A DNA stretch of 13,214 nucleotides, taken from contig CADCPL010000180.1 of the NCBI GenBank assembly GCA_902803305.1, positions 1-13,214 of the forward strand. Direction: 5' to 3'. A program made the translations under genes and the position numbers. Under the pieces are notes generated by a model. It had not been told where the DNA came from, made no database searches, and worked only from the letters and a program-made list of their open reading frames with translations. The stretch is from an uncultured Lachnospiraceae bacterium. Lineage in GTDB: Bacteria > Bacillota > Clostridia > Lachnospirales > Lachnospiraceae. Shown one piece after another: positions 1-6,857 of this stretch (the first letter of the stretch is position 1; every line of letters begins with the position of its first letter).

Positions 1-1
1 G

Positions 2-343
2 CACAAGAAGATAACCGGTCAGCCAAATGACGGAATACTCGCATTTGCGCAGTACTTATCCGACAAGGGAGTCGATATATGGATCAGGCATGTCATCGTG
101 CCGGATCTTACCGATGATGATAAGTACCTGTATGATCTGGGGTATTTTATAGGAGGTCTTAAGACTCTCAAGGCGCTTGATGCGCTTCCTTATCATACTA
201 TGGGAAAACCGAAATACGAAAAGCTCGGTATCGAGTATCCTCTCGGTGACACACCGCCCATGGATAAGAAGGATCTGATCGCCAAGAAACAGGTCATCCT
301 TGACGGCATCAAGGCAAGACGAAAAGATGACGGAGAGGGCTGA
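2..343 (+). CDS. pflA: Pyruvate formate-lyase activating enzyme, C-terminal part (5' truncated by window edge)
   Basis: The first 113 codons visible are the tail of a radical-SAM activase that installs the glycyl radical on pyruvate formate-lyase in anaerobic cells. What is seen: an open frame from base 2 to a TGA at 341-343, with the family-typical C-terminal segments IRHVIVPDLTDD, LPYHTMGKPKYEKLGIEYPL and a lysine-rich end. The iron-sulfur CxxxCxxC motif of the family would lie upstream, outside the window, so it cannot be checked. The match is to the PflA C-terminus rather than to a generic radical-SAM protein because of the YHxxGxxKYxxLGxxYPL pattern. It ends 8 nt before maf, so the two are probably co-transcribed. 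The neighbouring pfl gene itself is not in view. Confidence 0.88.
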   Translation, partial: HKKITGQPNDGILAFAQYLSDKGVDIWIRHVIVPDLTDDDKYLYDLGYFIGGLKTLKALDALPYHTMGKPKYEKLGIEYPLGDTPPMDKKDLIAKKQVILDGIKARRKDDGEG

Positions 344-351
344 CTACTGTC

Positions 352-987
352 ATGAGTTTTGCACAGACACTTAATTCGAAGTTCAAGATCATACTTGCAT
401 CTGCATCACCGAGACGCAAGGAGCTGATGGAGCTGGCAGGTCTGGAATTTGACATATGGCCTTCCGAGAAAGAGGAAGTCGTAAAGTCAAAGGTTCCGAA
501 AGAAATCTGTATGGAACTGTCCCGTCAGAAAGCGGAAGACGTGGCGGCATCGATCAGGACATACAATGAAAGTCACGCGGACCTTGTCACCCCGACGGAT
601 ATGCTGATAATCGGTGCTGATACGATAGTCGCACTTGGAGATACGGTTTTCGGCAAGCCAAAAGATGAGGGTGATGCAAAAAGGATGCTGAAGGCGCTTT
701 CGGGAAACACTCACAGCGTCTTCACGGGTGTGACTTTTGTATTCATGAGCAGCACGGGACGTGTCGGAGAGCATGTCTTCTGCGAGGAGACGAAGGTTAC
801 GTTCTGTGATCTTGATGAAGACGATATAGATTCGTACATCGCCACGGGGGATCCATTTGACAAAGCGGGATCATACGGAGTCCAGACGTCCTCGGCGATA
901 TTCGTCAGATCCATCGAGGGTGATTTTTTCAATGTGATGGGTCTTCCGATCTCGGGGATGATGCAGGAACTGAAAAGGATAGTATGA
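352..987 (+). CDS. maf: Maf-family nucleoside triphosphate pyrophosphatase
   Basis: A 211-residue Maf protein. The family hydrolyses non-canonical or excess nucleoside triphosphates (dTTP, UTP and modified forms) to monophosphate plus pyrophosphate in the cytoplasm, and over-expression of Maf in Bacillus subtilis affects septation. Seen: the N-terminal substrate loop ASASPRR at residues 16-22, GADTIV at 88-93 with the conserved Asp, GKPKD at 101-105, and a C-terminal YGVQTSSAIFVRSIEGDFF...VMGLP block. About ten extra residues come before the usual start of the fold, and a short insertion precedes GADTIV; length is still close to the family norm. ATG 352 is the only ATG ahead of the ASASPRR motif. 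Its ribosome site is weak (a GGAGAGGG run lies about 13 nt upstream), which suggests coupling to pflA. I cannot tell the dTTP/UTP type from the m7GTP type with certainty; the QTS segment favours the former. Confidence 0.93.
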   Translation: MSFAQTLNSKFKIILASASPRRKELMELAGLEFDIWPSEKEEVVKSKVPKEICMELSRQKAEDVAASIRTYNESHADLVTPTDMLIIGADTIVALGDTVFGKPKDEGDAKRMLKALSGNTHSVFTGVTFVFMSSTGRVGEHVFCEETKVTFCDLDEDDIDSYIATGDPFDKAGSYGVQTSSAIFVRSIEGDFFNVMGLPISGMMQELKRIV

Positions 988-991
988 ACTG

Positions 992-1020
992 TTGTATTTG
1001 GAGTCAGGATGGTGTACAAT
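992..1020 (+). promoter_or_regulatory. Candidate promoter of the ferredoxin gene
   Basis: TTGTAT (992-997) and TACAAT (1015-1020) are separated by 17 nt, immediately after maf. The -10 box matches the sigma-A consensus in 5 of 6 positions and the -35 in 3 of 6. The predicted transcript would start near 1027 and give a leader of about 56 nt. The spacing and position, together with a dedicated terminator downstream, make a separate ferredoxin transcript likely. Confidence 0.55.
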
Positions 1021-1082
1021 TGATCACGACATAAGATAAATATGACAGTAGGCTATATATTGAAATAAAGGAGGAATCAGAC

Positions 1083-1253
1083 ATGGCTTTTGTTATCAAA
1101 GACGGATGTATCTCATGCGGAGCATGTGCAGGACAGTGTCCCGTAGGCGCTATCTCTGAAGGAGACGGCAAGTTCGAGATCGATGAGAATACCTGTGTAA
1201 GCTGCGGAGCATGTGCAGCACAGTGCCCTGTAGGAGCTATTGAAGAAGGCTGA
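1083..1253 (+). CDS. 2[4Fe-4S] ferredoxin, clostridial type
   Basis: A 56-residue low-potential electron carrier. Two CxxCxxCxxxCP motifs are present: Cys 9, 12, 15, 19 and Cys 38, 41, 44, 48. These give the crossed ligation of two [4Fe-4S] clusters typical of clostridial ferredoxins. The two halves are near repeats (SCGACAGQCPVGAI and SCGACAAQCPVGAI), as expected from the ancient internal duplication in this family. Many acidic residues and almost no basic ones fit a soluble cytoplasmic partner of pyruvate:ferredoxin oxidoreductase, hydrogenase or Rnf-type enzymes; the actual partner cannot be read from the sequence. AAAGGAGG at 1067-1074, 8 nt before the ATG, is a near-perfect ribosome site and suggests high expression. 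The gene has its own promoter candidate and a strong terminator, so it appears monocistronic. Confidence 0.96.
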   Translation: MAFVIKDGCISCGACAGQCPVGAISEGDGKFEIDENTCVSCGACAAQCPVGAIEEG

Positions 1254-1311
1254 TAGGGGGGACCGCGCAAGCGTCCTTAGAGGCTAGGCTGATAGGGGCG
1301 ACACACCTTAG
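1247..1311 (+). repeat. Structured 3' region of ferredoxin transcript with a 13-nt direct repeat
   Basis: AGGCTGATAGGGG occurs at 1247-1259, where it contains the ferredoxin stop codon, and again at 1286-1298. Each copy is followed by CCTTAG (1275-1280 and 1306-1311). Between the copies lies a small hairpin: CGC (1264-1266) pairs with GCG (1271-1273) around a GCAA tetraloop, and GGA (1260-1262) pairs with TCC (1274-1276) across a bulged C. This looks like a partial local duplication that can fold in RNA. ACCGCG and AGCGTCCTTA at 1262-1279 recur in the atpB-atpE gap. Function is unknown; a 3' stability element or a member of a dispersed repeat family are the options. Confidence 0.5.
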
Positions 1312-1336
1312 CAGACCCACGAAGCAATTATATCGA

Positions 1337-1381
1337 AAAATGGCGATATCCGGTATCCGGATGTCGCCATTTTCTTTTTTT
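1337..1381 (+). terminator. Strong Rho-independent terminator after the ferredoxin gene
   Basis: The arms 1337-1353 and 1357-1373 are complementary over 17 bp, with a single T-G wobble and a 3-nt TAT loop that may open to 5. They are followed by C and a run of seven T at 1375-1381. Because the stem is flanked by A on the left and T on the right, it could also act for transcripts from the - strand, though no - strand gene is seen nearby. Confidence 0.93.
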
Positions 1382-1408
1382 GACATTTGCGTTATAATAT
1401 CTCTTAAT
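1380..1408 (+). promoter_or_regulatory. Candidate promoter(s) for gdpP-rplI-dnaB
   Basis: Two overlapping readings are possible. A perfect TTGACA (1380-1385) is followed after 17 nt by CTTAAT (1403-1408, 4 of 6). Alternatively a perfect TATAAT (1393-1398) has only a poor T-rich -35 near 1370. Either way the RNA would start at about 1405-1416, directly downstream of the ferredoxin terminator. This places the possible ATG at 1407 at or before the transcript start. Confidence 0.55.
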
Positions 1409-1440
1409 GGGTAATATGGCATATCATACGATGTGCCGGA

Positions 1441-1447
1441 AGAGGTG
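1441..1447 (+). promoter_or_regulatory. Ribosome binding site that fixes the TTG start of gdpP
   Basis: AGAGGTG matches the anti-Shine-Dalgarno complement GGAGGTG in 6 of 7 bases. Its AGAGG core ends 6 nt before TTG 1452. The in-frame ATG codons at 1407, 1416 and 1431 have no comparable site. Confidence 0.65.
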
Positions 1448-1451
1448 TGAT

Positions 1452-3503
1452 TTGAGCAACAGTAACATCAGATTCAAAGGGCAGATCCGGACATATATAA
1501 TGTGGCCGCTTTGGATGACGATATTAGTCATTGTATTTGCCGTTTCCATGTTTTTTATTGATGTAAGAGCAGGCGTGATGGCATCGGCTTTTGCCGTGAT
1601 CTATGCCGGTGTTGCTTATTTTCTTTATTTCCATAACAGGAACAGGGTGTTCAAGGATCTGATATCATTTGCCACCCAGTACGGACAGGTGCAAAAGCAG
1701 CTGCTCCGCGATCTGGAGATCCCGTATGCGCTCCTTGATGAATCGGGAAAGCTCATATGGATGAACGATGCATTTGAACAGACGATGCAGATCTCCAGAA
1801 AACACAGCAAAAACATCTCCACTGTAATACCCGAGATCACAAAAGAAAAGCTTCCCGGTATGGAGCATGAGACTGAGATGATCATTACCGTGAACGATCA
1901 TGATTTTCGCGCCAGCATGAACAAGGTGTCGATGGAAGCTCTCATGGATGCGCCGGAAGCAGTCGAAGCTGTTGATTACGACAGTTATCTGATCGCTCTG
2001 TACATGTTCGATGTAACAGAGGTCAATACACTTTCCAGACAGATCGAAGAACAGAAGATGGTTTGCGGACTCATCTATATGGACAATTATGATGAGGCGC
2101 TCGAGAGTGTTGATGAAGCCAGAAGATCACTTGCAGTGGCACTCATCGACAGACAGATCAACAAAAAGTTCAAGAACATCGATGCGATCGTCAAGAAGAT
2201 GGAGAAGGATAAATTCCTCGTCATCATGACGCGCAGGGATCTTAACGGAATGATAGAAAGCCGTTTTGATATTCTTGAAGAAGTCAAGAATGCCAACATC
2301 GGTAACGAGGTTTCATTCACGCTGTCGATCGGTATCGGAGCCGGCGGGGATTCTCTCATGCAGAACTACGAGTATGCAAGGACCGCGATCGATCTGGCGC
2401 TCGGACGCGGAGGTGATCAGGCGATCATCAAGACCGATGACGAGATCAGCTACTTCGGCGGCAAGCGTGAGATGACCGGCAAGAATACGAGAGTCAAGGC
2501 AAGAGTCAAAGCTCACGCACTTCGAGAGATAATAGAAAACAGTGACCATATAGTGATAATGGGACATAGGATCCTTGATGTTGATGCGTTCGGCTCATCC
2601 GTCGGTATCTACCGCGTGGCCAAGACATTCAACAAGAAGGTCAGTATCGTGGTGGATGAGGTCACAACTTCGATCCGTCCGATGATCGAGATGCTCAGGC
2701 GTGACGGACATCATGAGGAGAGCATATTTGTATCGAATGAAAAAGCGATCGAGATCGCGACATCATCGGAATGTACACTTGTCGTCGTTGATGTGAACAA
2801 GCCGAGCTACACGGGTTGTCCGGAACTGCTTGAACTCTGTCATACGATAGTGGTTCTCGATCATCACAGACAGGGAGCCGAGAAGATAGAAAACGCAACA
2901 CTTTCTTATGTCGAGCCTTATGCATCATCTGCGGCAGAGATGGTTTCGGAAGTCCTTCAGTATATAAGCGATAACGTAAAGCTCATGTCGGATGAGGCTG
3001 ACTGCCTGTATGCCGGCATGATGATAGATACGAACAATTTCATGACCAAGACGGGTGTGCGTACATTTGAAGCAGCGGCATACCTTCGCAGAAACGGCGC
3101 GGATGTAACGAGAGTCCGCAAGATGTTCAGGGATGATGCGGCATCATACAAGGCCAAGGCCGAGATAGTCAGCAATGCCGAGGTATACGACGGAGCCTTT
3201 GCCATCGCGGTCACTCCCGAGACGATCATCGACAGTCCGACGATAATCGGTGCGGAAGCAGCCAACGAGCTTCTTAACATAAGCGGCATCCGGGCATCGT
3301 TTGTACTTACGATGCATCAGGGCGAAGTATATATAAGCGCCCGCTCAATAGACGACGTAAATGTTCAGGTCATCATGGAGAGACTGGGCGGAGGCGGCCA
3401 TATGAACGTCGCAGGCGCACAGCTTCCGAACGTATCCATTGAGGGTGCGAGGAAGGCTCTTATCATGGTACTGAGTGATATGAAGGAAAAAGGAGAACTT
3501 TAA
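1452..3503 (+). CDS. gdpP: GdpP-type cyclic-di-AMP phosphodiesterase (TM-PAS-GGDEF-DHH/DHHA1)
   Basis: A membrane enzyme of about 683 residues that hydrolyses c-di-AMP to pApA, controlling potassium, osmotic and wall homeostasis in Firmicutes. Seen in order, numbered from the TTG start: two membrane helices (about 18-35 and 42-60), a PAS-like segment (about 85-190), a degenerate GGDEF domain (about 200-335, with LSIGIG but no GGDEF signature), then the DHH catalytic domain and DHHA1. Catalytic motifs are GHRILDVDAFG (His372, Asp376, Asp378), VVVDVN (Asp447), DHH at 470-472, MMIDTNNF (Asp526) and GGGGH at 646-650. All metal ligands expected for the family are present, so it should be active. 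TTG 1452 is chosen over ATG 1407 because of the ribosome site at 1441 and the promoter geometry; the ATG would add 15 residues. The stop overlaps rplI by 1 nt. The yybT-rplI-dnaB order is widely conserved in Firmicutes. Confidence 0.93.
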   Translation: MSNSNIRFKGQIRTYIMWPLWMTILVIVFAVSMFFIDVRAGVMASAFAVIYAGVAYFLYFHNRNRVFKDLISFATQYGQVQKQLLRDLEIPYALLDESGKLIWMNDAFEQTMQISRKHSKNISTVIPEITKEKLPGMEHETEMIITVNDHDFRASMNKVSMEALMDAPEAVEAVDYDSYLIALYMFDVTEVNTLSRQIEEQKMVCGLIYMDNYDEALESVDEARRSLAVALIDRQINKKFKNIDAIVKKMEKDKFLVIMTRRDLNGMIESRFDILEEVKNANIGNEVSFTLSIGIGAGGDSLMQNYEYARTAIDLALGRGGDQAIIKTDDEISYFGGKREMTGKNTRVKARVKAHALREIIENSDHIVIMGHRILDVDAFGSSVGIYRVAKTFNKKVSIVVDEVTTSIRPMIEMLRRDGHHEESIFVSNEKAIEIATSSECTLVVVDVNKPSYTGCPELLELCHTIVVLDHHRQGAEKIENATLSYVEPYASSAAEMVSEVLQYISDNVKLMSDEADCLYAGMMIDTNNFMTKTGVRTFEAAAYLRRNGADVTRVRKMFRDDAASYKAKAEIVSNAEVYDGAFAIAVTPETIIDSPTIIGAEAANELLNISGIRASFVLTMHQGEVYISARSIDDVNVQVIMERLGGGGHMNVAGAQLPNVSIEGARKALIMVLSDMKEKGEL

Positions 3504-3949
3504 TGAAAGTCATTTTATTACAGGACGTTAAGTCCGTCGGAAAAAAAGGCGATGTAGTGGAAGTGTCCGACGGATATGCCAAGAATTTTATTTTCAAGAA
3601 GAAGCTGGGTAAGCCTGCCGATTCCAAGAACATGAACGATCTGAAGCTTCAGAAGGCAAATGAGGAAAAGATGGCAGCGCAGAATCTTGCCGACGCGCAG
3701 GAGTTTTCTAAGGTGATCGAGACCAGGACCGTCGTCGTTAAACTGAAGGCCGGAGAAGGCGACAAGCCTTTCGGAAGCGTATCGAGCAAGGAGATCGCAC
3801 AGGAAGCAAAATCGCAGCACGATATGGATATAGATAAGAAAAAGATCGTCCTCGCAGAGCCGATCAAAGCATTCGGAACATTCGAAGTTCCGGTGAAGCT
3901 CCATCCTCAGGTTACCGCAACACTCAAAGTAAAAGTTGAGGAGTGCTGA
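3503..3949 (+). CDS. rplI: 50S ribosomal protein bL9
   Basis: A 148-residue bL9, the usual length. The N-terminal rRNA-binding domain is clear: MKVILLQDVKSVGKKGDVVEVSDGYAKNF, given here as the pattern VxxVGKxGxVVxVxxGYAxNF at residues 8-29. A long lysine- and alanine-rich helix (about 40-75) and the C-terminal domain with FGSVSSKEIA (about 90-99) follow. The family's usual IPKGLA after the GYARNF motif is replaced by IFKKKLGKPA, a small local variation. The ATG shares an A with the TAA of gdpP (TAATG), and AAGGAGA at 3490-3496 serves as ribosome site, so expression is coupled to gdpP. bL9 sits near the L1 stalk and helps maintain reading frame. Confidence 0.97.
   Translation: MKVILLQDVKSVGKKGDVVEVSDGYAKNFIFKKKLGKPADSKNMNDLKLQKANEEKMAAQNLADAQEFSKVIETRTVVVKLKAGEGDKPFGSVSSKEIAQEAKSQHDMDIDKKKIVLAEPIKAFGTFEVPVKLHPQVTATLKVKVEEC
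3938..3943 (+). promoter_or_regulatory. Ribosome binding site selecting ATG 3951 of dnaB
   Basis: GAGGAG lies inside the end of rplI, 7 nt before ATG 3951. An upstream in-frame TTG at 3936 would overlap this site and is therefore unlikely to be the start. Confidence 0.75.
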
Positions 3950-3950
3950 A

Positions 3951-5285
3951 ATGGATGAAGCTGTTCTGAAAAAACTGCCGCCCCATCACAAGGAGTCTGA
4001 AAGAGGCGTTGTGGGAGCAATGATGCTTGACCGCGACGCGGCTATAATCGCTATCGGAGCACTCACAGCGGATGATTTTTATCTGAAAGAATGCGCCTAT
4101 GTATTTGATGCGGTAAAGTCCGTGGTCGATGAAGGTGCAACGGTTGATCCGACAACGATATCCAACAGGCTCATCGAGATGAACGCACCCGCGGAGATCG
4201 CATCGGGTGAGTTCCTCCGGAATCTGGTCATGTGGGCATCAACGGCTGCAGTCATCGAACAGCACATAGACATAGTCAAGAAAAAATCGCTTTTGCGGAG
4301 CATGATAAAGCTTTCGCAGGACATAGAGAATAAATGCTATTCCGATTCGGGAGATGCGGATTATATTCTTGAAGAAGCCGAGAGAAAAGTATTTGAGCTG
4401 ACCAACAGCAAGAATACGGCCGATCACGTGCCCATCAGGCAGATCGTTAAGGAAGCGGTCGAAAAGATCGGCATCGCTGCCAGAACAGACGGAGTCGTAA
4501 CCGGAGTATCCACGGGATTTACGGATCTTGATTACAAAACAGCGGGACTGCAGCCTTCGGATCTTATCCTTATAGCTGCCAGACCGTCAATGGGAAAGAC
4601 CGCCTTTGTCCTTAACATTGCGCAGCATATCTGCTTCAGGGAAGGAAAAGGCGCAGTCATCTTTTCCCTGGAGATGTCGAGACAGCAGCTGGTCAATCGT
4701 CTGTTGTCGCTTGAATCACATGTCAATTCCAATTCGATAAGAAACGGAAGCGTATCCGCAAGAGACTGGGAAGGCATCATAGAAGGTGCCAGCACAATCG
4801 GTGAATCCAAACTGATAATAGATGATACACCGGGAATATCGGTCGGAGAGCTGCGGAGCAAATGCCGAAAATACAAAGCCGAAAACAAAGATCTTGCCGT
4901 GATAATGATCGACTACCTGCAGCTCATGTCGGGAAACGGACGGACGGATTCAAGACAGCAGGAGATATCGGATATATCAAGATCGCTAAAAGCTCTGGCA
5001 AGGGAACTGAACGTTCCGGTTGTGGCACTGTCGCAGCTGTCCCGTGCGGTGGAAAAGCGTGACGATCACAGGCCGATGCTGTCGGATCTGCGTGAGTCGG
5101 GAGCGATAGAGCAGGATGCGGATGTCGTGATGTTTTTGTACAGAGACGATTATTACAATCCCGATACGGAAAAAAAGGGAATAGCGGAAGTCATAATAGC
5201 CAAGCAAAGAAACGGTCCCATAGGTAAGACGGAACTCGTATGGTTACCTGATCTGACCAAGTTTGCAAACAAAGCAAAGAACTAG
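3951..5285 (+). CDS. dnaB: Replicative DNA helicase DnaB
   Basis: A 444-residue hexameric 5'-3' helicase that unwinds the replication fork and recruits primase (named DnaC in B. subtilis). Seen, with numbering from ATG 3951: an N-terminal domain beginning LPPHHKESERGVVGAMML, a linker, and a RecA-like C-terminal domain. That domain has Walker A in AARPSMGKT (209-217), SLEMS (H1a), Walker B IMIDYLQL (about 318-325), the QLSR segment (362-365), and SGAIEQDADVVMF followed by a late RNGPIGKT segment. No intein or insertion interrupts it. The gene begins 1 nt after the rplI stop, with GAGGAG at 3938-3943 as ribosome site. Length and motifs are normal for a chromosomal DnaB, so a phage copy is unlikely in this conserved gdpP-rplI-dnaB context. 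Confidence 0.97.
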   Translation: MDEAVLKKLPPHHKESERGVVGAMMLDRDAAIIAIGALTADDFYLKECAYVFDAVKSVVDEGATVDPTTISNRLIEMNAPAEIASGEFLRNLVMWASTAAVIEQHIDIVKKKSLLRSMIKLSQDIENKCYSDSGDADYILEEAERKVFELTNSKNTADHVPIRQIVKEAVEKIGIAARTDGVVTGVSTGFTDLDYKTAGLQPSDLILIAARPSMGKTAFVLNIAQHICFREGKGAVIFSLEMSRQQLVNRLLSLESHVNSNSIRNGSVSARDWEGIIEGASTIGESKLIIDDTPGISVGELRSKCRKYKAENKDLAVIMIDYLQLMSGNGRTDSRQQEISDISRSLKALARELNVPVVALSQLSRAVEKRDDHRPMLSDLRESGAIEQDADVVMFLYRDDYYNPDTEKKGIAEVIIAKQRNGPIGKTELVWLPDLTKFANKAKN

Positions 5286-5300
5286 GACAAGGAGATCTGC

Positions 5301-5795
5301 ATGGACAAGCCGATTTTGTACCGTAAACGAATCATTCCCGAAGAGATCATTCTGCTTGATAAAGACGAGGTGCTCTATCTTGATGATGAGCACATCGTGA
5401 CCAGATGGAATGCCATCAGGCCGAAGAAGATCCTTCATCACGGTTGTTCATGCTATTTTCTGAAAGAGGGTTTTAAGGTCAGCAAGTTCTATCGCGAAGA
5501 CGGAACACTGATGTACTGGTACTGCGATATAATCGACTATACGTATGATAAGAAAGACAATTCATATGTATTTACGGATCTTCTCGCAGACGTTCTGATA
5601 TACCCCGACGGCAGGGTTGAGGTCGTTGATGTCGGAGAGATAGCCGATGCGCTCACAGACGGCACGCTTTCGGTGGAAAAGATGATACCGGCTCTTCGGA
5701 GTCTTGATAAGCTGCTTAAGATAATATACTCGGGAGAGTTTTCGAAGATACAGGATATGATAAACGCAGTAGAGGAAGGAAAAGACCCTGCGTGA
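5301..5795 (+). CDS. DUF402-family protein (possible nucleoside di/triphosphatase)
   Basis: A 164-residue soluble protein. The conserved core of DUF402 is visible: MYWYCDI at about 71-77, YVFTDLLADVLIYPDGRVEV at about 89-108 and an acidic GEIADAL segment. The rest is a charged helical C-terminus. Characterised members include the Staphylococcus aureus nucleoside tri/diphosphatase Ntdp and the fosfomycin-pathway hydrolase FomD, which use acidic residues to bind metal; the acidic residues here (Asp76, Asp93, Asp97, Asp103) are compatible. Substrate cannot be deduced. The N-terminal half is only loosely like those proteins, so phosphatase activity is an inference from family. ATG 5301 has AAGGAG at 5289-5294, 6 nt upstream. 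It follows dnaB by 15 nt, and its stop overlaps the next gene, sua5. Confidence 0.8.
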   Translation: MDKPILYRKRIIPEEIILLDKDEVLYLDDEHIVTRWNAIRPKKILHHGCSCYFLKEGFKVSKFYREDGTLMYWYCDIIDYTYDKKDNSYVFTDLLADVLIYPDGRVEVVDVGEIADALTDGTLSVEKMIPALRSLDKLLKIIYSGEFSKIQDMINAVEEGKDPA

Positions 5796-6847
5796 TGAAC
5801 ACGATATACAGATGTGTGGATGCCGACAGTATCGATATGTCCGTCGTGGAAGAGGCAGGAACTGTCATACGCCGGGGAGGCCTGGTGGCGTTTCCCACGG
5901 AGACGGTCTACGGACTCGGAGGCGATGCGCTGAACCCCTCATCCTCAAAGAAGATATATGAGGCAAAGGGTCGTCCGTCGGATAATCCGCTCATAGTTCA
6001 CATAGCCGACATGGATGATCTTGACAGGATCGCGGCGGATATACCGGAGGTGGCTTATAAGCTCGCAGACAGGTATTGGCCCGGCCCGCTCACGATGATA
6101 TTCAAAAAAAGATCAGTTGTTCCTTCAGAGACAACAGGCGGTCTTGATACCGTAGCGGTCAGGTTTCCGTCACACCCGGTGGCACAGGCTTTCATCAAGG
6201 CATCCGGTGGATATATTGCGGCTCCTTCAGCCAATATTTCCGGAAGACCATCGCCTACGAGCGGTGAGCATGTCAGACAGGACATGGACGGAAGGATAGA
6301 CATGATAGTTGATTCCGGGCCATGTGATATCGGGCTTGAATCCACGATAATCGATCTGTCACACGGTGCGGCCATGATGCTGAGGCCGGGATTTGTCAGT
6401 GCCGAAATGCTCCGTGAGGTTGTGGGAGAACTTGAAACGGATCCGGCTGTTTTTCATGAGACGGGACCCGATGTCAGACCGAAGGCTCCCGGAATGAAAT
6501 ACAGGCACTACGCTCCGAAGGGAAAGGTTACGATCGTATCGGGGCAAAGAGACGACGTGATAAGATACATCCGGGACAGGCTTGCTGCAAACAGCGGCAA
6601 AATAAGAACGGCGGTGCTGTCGGATTCGGATGATGCAGTGCAGTATACTCAGGCTGATCTTGTGGGAGACATGGGAAGCAGGGATGATGAATCGTCCATC
6701 GCTTCGAAGCTGTATGACATGCTCAGAAGATGCGATGATGAGAATATAGAGGAGATATACTCCGAGGAGTTTGATACCCCGCAGCTGGGCCAGGCGATAA
6801 TGAACAGGCTAATAAAGGCTGCAGGTCATAATACGATAAAGGTTTAG
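5795..6847 (+). CDS. sua5: L-threonylcarbamoyladenylate synthase (Sua5 type)
   Basis: A 350-residue two-domain Sua5. It makes threonylcarbamoyl-AMP from threonine, bicarbonate and ATP, the first step of the t6A37 modification of ANN-decoding tRNAs. Seen: the YrdC-fold motifs FPTETVYGLG (33-42), KGRPSDNP (58-65), PGPLT (96-100), VAVRFP (120-125), APSAN (143-147), GLESTI (180-185) and RPG (197-199). These are followed by the linker PGMKYRHYAP (about 232-241) and the C-terminal Sua5 domain, ending LGQAIMNRLIKAA. The presence of that domain separates it from single-domain TsaC. ATG 5795 overlaps the TGA of the DUF402 gene by 1 nt; GTG 5792, one codon earlier, is an equal possibility. A purine-rich AGGAAGGA at 5772-5779 is rather distant, so coupling to the upstream gene is likely. 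Confidence 0.95.
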   Translation: MNTIYRCVDADSIDMSVVEEAGTVIRRGGLVAFPTETVYGLGGDALNPSSSKKIYEAKGRPSDNPLIVHIADMDDLDRIAADIPEVAYKLADRYWPGPLTMIFKKRSVVPSETTGGLDTVAVRFPSHPVAQAFIKASGGYIAAPSANISGRPSPTSGEHVRQDMDGRIDMIVDSGPCDIGLESTIIDLSHGAAMMLRPGFVSAEMLREVVGELETDPAVFHETGPDVRPKAPGMKYRHYAPKGKVTIVSGQRDDVIRYIRDRLAANSGKIRTAVLSDSDDAVQYTQADLVGDMGSRDDESSIASKLYDMLRRCDDENIEEIYSEEFDTPQLGQAIMNRLIKAAGHNTIKV

Positions 6848-6857
6848 GAGAAAAGAG

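Noticed and set aside
1380..1398. TTGACA and TATAAT as a single promoter
   Set aside because: Both boxes are perfect but only 7 nt apart, which is too short for sigma-A; each must pair with a different partner if used.
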